A stretch of DNA of 64,000 nucleotides from positions 62,044,003-62,108,002 of the forward strand of contig OY755240.1 in assembly GCA_963576725.1 (NCBI GenBank). Direction: 5' to 3'. The notes beneath the pieces are model-generated. The model ran no database searches and was not told the DNA's origin. It was given only the letters and a program-made list of their open reading frames with translations. The translations under genes and the position numbers were made by a program. This DNA is from Azorinus chamasolen. Its lineage: Eukaryota; Mollusca; Bivalvia; Cardiida; Solecurtidae. Of the stretch, positions 24,001 to 30,000 are shown one piece after another (the first letter of the stretch is position 1; the number at the start of each line of letters is the position of its first letter).

Positions 24001-27000
24001 ATTATAAAAATAAGTCTATTTTCTCAGTCAACAGGATATGAAATGCTAATGTGAATTTAATGAGGAGTTTTTGGACGTCTTCTTGTTTCAGTATCAGTAT
24101 GTATTCAGAGACAGAGGCAGAGATGTCAATGCAGGCCATTGGCAATATGCCTCGGAAGTTTGCCTCCAGACCGGCCGTCGACAAGTCTGTGATTGATAAG
24201 GGAGATAACGATTATGAGGAGATCCAGCACAGTGATGGGAAGGTAACTGAGCAGTTTGAACTCAATTTACTAATTTAACATGTACATAACAGTGCAATGA
24301 GTGTCATTGAAAGCACAGCAGTATAGGACATTTTGGCTCAGACAGAAACTTCAGAATTAGATCTGTATTATACCAAAAGCAAACAGAGCAGACCCTGATC
24401 AGACGGCTCCTATAGGAGCCGTCTGATCAGGGTCTGCTCTGTTTGCAAAGATGTGGAAAGGCGTTTATATAGAGGAAAGGGTTAAGTTAATACCATTACT
24501 TAGACATTTATTAACTTAACATAAAGTATTAGCATATCAAAACACACAAACGTTAAACATGTACATCATGAATATTCATATAAAAATAATGACATCATGA
24601 CATTAATTACATTAAGTTTTGACCATGGCAGAAATTGTAGAATCTACATTATTCTGTAACCAAACAGAGAAGACCCTGATCAGACGACTCCTACAGGAGC
24701 TGTCTGATTGGGGTCTGCTCTGTTTGCAAAGGTGAAAAAAGGTGTACAATGTATATATGAAATAAAGGGTTAAGGAGAAAAAAACAGCAATTAACCAAAC
24801 CGTTTTGAATACTGCATGGGTAAACATTTACAAAATTTGTTAACCCATTCCCTCACAGGCTGTTGCTAGACCAAGCCTCTGAAAAGGAGCATCTACTACA
24901 AAAAGGAAGTGTTTAGAATTGTGTAGTTTTGAAACCATTTTGATAAATGTAAAATTGGCTCCTATGGAACAAATGCTCTATTTATCACAATTATTTCAAA
25001 AGGTGACTTTTACAGAGGCATCAGTATGAGGGAATGGATTAAAGCATGACTGCCCAACTTGCAAGTGTAAGTGATAACTAATTTCTTATATGGGATAAAT
25101 TAACAACCAACACGTTTTTTATTTAACTGCATACATGTTTAACTAATTTCTTACAAATACATGTACTCTGTGTTATCAGATGTTATATAACATCTTTTTA
25201 TCATGTTTTGATGTCTCTAATACAGGTTGAAAGAACATACAAAAATGGGGCCAGGGAAATCCTGTTTTCCAATGGAACTCGGAAAGAGATCTCTGATGAT
25301 GGGAAGTCTATAGTTGTATCCTTCTTCAATGGAGATTATAAGCAGATCATGCCAGACCAGCGAGTTGTAAGTAGTAATAGTATGAGTAACCCAGGTAATG
25401 CAGTATAGTATGAGTTACCCAGGTAATGCAGTATAGTACATGTATAAGTTACCGTGGTAATGCAGTAATAGTATGAGTTACCCAGATAATGCAATAATTG
25501 TATGATTTTACCCAGGTAATGCAGTAATAGTATGAGTTACCAAGGTAATGCAGCAATAGTATAAGTTACCCAGGTAATGCATGGAAACCAATTTTACTCT
25601 TTACTTGATGAATATTCATGTAAGACAATGTTACTATGAATATTAACCCTTTACTCCATAAATACAGCTTTCTACGCCTTTGCAAACAGAGTAGATCCAG
25701 ATCAGACAGCTCTTATAGGAGCCGTCTGATCAGGGTCTGCACTGTTTGCGTATGGAATTACATAGATCTGAATCTACAGATTCTTCTTTGGGAAAATTTT
25801 CATGCGTTTGAAGTAATGGGTGAAATCTTAATTGAATTAGCATTATAGATCATAATAGCCATAGATAAGAGTATCTGGAAGAAATCTTTTCCTCTATTTC
25901 AGGTATATTTTTATGCAGAGGCCCAGACTACTCATACAAGTTACCCTGATGGACTTGAGATTCTGCAGTTCCCAAAGTAAGTCTTAACCCATTCCCTCAT
26001 ATTGAATGCCTGTGTAAAAGTCACTTTCTGAAACCATTGTGATAAAATAGGAGCAAATGCTCTATTTATCTTAATGGTTTCAACCAGGGCTCTAGAAATT
26101 TTCAAATCCCAACCGGTCCAGCCGGTAAACGGACATTAGCCCCCCCCCCCCCCCCCTTTCCCCGGACATTTGCCACCTATTTCTTGATGAGCGGACATTT
26201 GCCCCCTTGTCTTCTTATGATATGCGGACATAAGCCACCCGGTAATATGTTTATGAGGGGCTATTGCCAACTTGTAGTTTGTATAATAATATGATAGCAT
26301 GAAATATCGATATTTGTGAACACCATTTGACATTCGCGAAAACTAATGACATTTTAAGTTTGCATGAATGGCAGTTTTGAAGACTTTGATAGAGAAGCAA
26401 GAAAACTAGTTTGTATTTAAAATCTTACATGATTAGTTATTATCATTTAGCTTATGATGTATACTTTTTTCTCATCAGATAAACGAAAGCAACAAGCCAA
26501 CATTGTTTTTCTGTTCACTGCAGCATATTTTTGGCAGATAAATGTAGATCTACCCACAGGATTTTGAAGTTTGCCTGTACCCCAAAATGACGCACCTGTG
26601 TAAAAAATCCATTCTGGGTCGAAGTCATTGATTACATATATATATACATTCTTATGTATATATATGTAATCAATGACTTCGACCCAGAATGGATTTTTAC
26701 ACAGGTGTGCCATTTTTGGGTCCAGGCACACTTCAGACCCCTGTGGATTTACCTAAGGAGCTCTTTAATGTGGAGTCTCAAAAATAGGTCAATCTTTACC
26801 TTGAAACAAGCGGACATGTTGTTGACTTTTTGTTATGATTGTTCAAAGTTAATTGTGTTTTGCTGATGGATATCAAGAGTGTATTTGCTCTTAAAAAACT
26901 GATTACCCGATGCAAAGATGTTATTTCTTAGTGACCTTTCAGCCTTAATATAATTACAGAAGCCTAAATCTATGGACTGTAACGTGTTTGTTAACAGGTA

Positions 27001-30000
27001 CAAGGTAGGTAATGTGTCATTTATATAAGAGATGAATGTCTTATCAATATTACTACCATGGTTGATTGGCTAGCTGAGAAGAGACCAAGTGGAACTGGAC
27101 TGACTGCCCGGGGCCTCTAGCCTTTAATCTCTTGACACGTTAATGCTGGGGTCAAATGAAAACAGTTACTTTCAGCAGATGATTTTTATTACAAACGTTG
27201 TCTGCTTAAGATTTTCGGACCGATTTTTTTTCAGATTCTGAAATACAAACCGGTCTCAAAATGCAAAAATCGGTCCAGACCGGCGATTTTCCGGATTTCT
27301 AGAGCCCTGGACTTTCAACACTACACAAAAGCTAAAAAATTCCTTTCCTCTAGTAAATGCTCCTTTTCGGTAGAATTATTCAAAGAGGTACAATCTAAAA
27401 ATAGCCCATGAGGTAATTGGTTAACACTTTCCCTCATACACAAAAACTTTTTCACGCCTTTGCAAAAAAGAGTAGGCCCTGAACAGATGGTTCCTATAGG
27501 GGTCATATGATCAGGGTCTGCTCCTTTCAGAAGCAGACTGTCATTTATTTGTTATAATTCATCTGACTCTAAAGTTTCTAACAGTACTAAACAATTCTGT
27601 GTACATATGGCATTATAAAAGTTCAGCTAGTAAGTATTCAAGATGTCATTATTTCTTACATGAAAATTTACCATACTGATTCTAAATTTAGCAATATCAA
27701 TAACTTACATATATTTCTCAGATAAAATCTTGCTCGAAGCTAACATAATGCTTGAATTTGCTTTTTTCTAGACAACCAGATCTCTAGTTTTGTATATAGT
27801 GGTCTTTAAGGCACTAAAATACTCAGACATAAATAGATAATGATTAGGTGCATGCTGTGGTTGACAGTGGTTCCCATACATATCCAATTTTGTGACCCAG
27901 TTTTTATAGCCTAGCTTATTTTAATGCATTTAAGCATTTCATGGCACAACCGGACATATCTGTTTCGTGGCACCAATTAATTTAAAGTCTCAACCAGAAT
28001 CTAATGCACTTTATTGCAATGGGGCATTGTCCCAGATCCCCATTTATAGTGTCATTACATGCTTAAGTGTTTGTTTTAAAAATCTTTTGCATGCAAAAAC
28101 TTGTACATTTTTAGCAAACAACATGTGTCAACCAGCAGAATTCTGATCCGTATAACAAAATAGAGGCAATCTTTGAGTCAAAAAGCTTGACAAACATTTT
28201 AGTGGGGGCATATTTGTCCTGTGGATATATTCTAGTTTAAAATTTTATTTTGCCATATGCAGCTGAACTTCGATATCTCGAACTCGGATAACTGGAACTT
28301 CGGGATAACTCGAACAAAAAGTTCAGTCCTTTCAAAATTTACAATACAGAATTGCTTTAAAATGTATCACTACAGATATCTAGAAACACATGTGACAGCT
28401 TAATACAGGTCTAAAGTAATGCTGAAAGCTCCTGCTGGAGCTTTCAGCAATACTTTAGACCTGTATTAATGGGACTTTTAACTGGAAATATTGTTCAGAT
28501 TAGAAAACGGATAACTCAAACTTCTGTTATCTCGAACTAATTTGTATAGTCCCTTGAAGTTTGAGACTATTATTATAAATTTTGAACTCTGACAGCTCCA
28601 AATACTGGTAAATTTGGGGAAATTATTTCATATATCAGATCCTGATGTGATGTTGTGTAACTTACTGTCTCCTCAGCCAGGAACCACTGTGACTGTGCTT
28701 TTCAACCCTTTACTCCATGAATACTGTTACGCCTTTGCAAACAGAGTAGACCCAGATCAGACGGCTCCTATATGAGCCATGCTCTCTGTTTATGAACTTA
28801 TAATAAATCTGACTCTACAGTTTCTACCAATACCAAACAATCATGTGTACATATGCCATTATATAAAATCAGCTAATAAATATTTGTAATGTCATTACAT
28901 GTATTTCTTACATAAATATTCATGGATAGAAGGGTTAAGCCTTTACCTCATGACTTTATACAAGAAAATATGCCTTCATGTATATTTGATTTTTATGCCC
29001 CCGCAAAGTGGTGACATATAGGGTTCCCCTTGTCCGTACACATGTATGCACGCATGTATGCACACATGTATGCACATCTAGAAGAATTTATCCAGGCTCT
29101 TTCTTGGAAAGCATTTGTCTATTCTACATGAAACCTTACACACATGTTTGTGGCCATTATTACTTGGTCAAGATCAATAGCCATGTAAATTGCTTCAGTC
29201 GTTTAAGAGTTGCAGCCCTTTATTTGCAAAAATGACTTTAAAAATATCTTGTCTGGACTCTTTCTTGGAAAGTATTTGTCCAATCCTCACCAAACTTTAC
29301 AAACATGTTTATGGTCATTATATATTTGTCAAGTTTGATAGCCATGTAAATTACCTCAATCGTTGCATGCATGATTATGGCCCCTTACTTTCTGTGACCA
29401 AAAATCTGAAGTGGGGGCATCACTGTTCTTTGAACACATTTCTAGTTGAATTTTTATGATGTCCAATGAACAAGGGAAATTTTGGCCAGAAACTGTCAGA
29501 TCTAATTAATTCTATAAGCAAACAGCGCAGCCCCTGATCTGATGGCTCTTACAGAAGACATCTGATCTAGGTCTACTCTGATTGGGAAGTCATCTAAAGG
29601 CTATTAGTTTAGCCTTTCCTTCATAAATATGCCTTTCTGCGCCTCTGTAATAGTCACTTTTTGAAACCATTGTGATAAATAGAGCATTTGCTCCATAGGA
29701 GCAAATGCTCTATTTATCACAATAGTTTCAATACTACACAATTCTAACATTTTCCTTTTCTCTAGTAAATGCTCCTTTTCGGTAAATTTATTTGAAGAGG
29801 TTGGGTCTAAAAATAGCCTATCAGGGAATTGGTTAAAGGGTTAAGTAAGGTGTAATTTTAAAATTCAGTTCAATCAGTTATGACAAGTTTTTCTGATAAC
29901 AAGTGCTTATTGTGCCAAAACATAATATTAAAACTGATAATATCATACACAGTAAGCAGACAGAGAAACTGTACCCTGATGGGACCAAAGAAATCACATT

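Larger units (their letters stand above)
25984..27424. mobile_element. Fam2 MITE split by a 1.2-kb hAT-like element
   Basis: Left TTAACCCATTCCCTCATATT to 26084, right from 27312 (TTTCAACACTACACAAAAG...) to GGTAATTGGTTAA. Starts 7 nt after a CENPJ donor. Confidence 0.8.
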
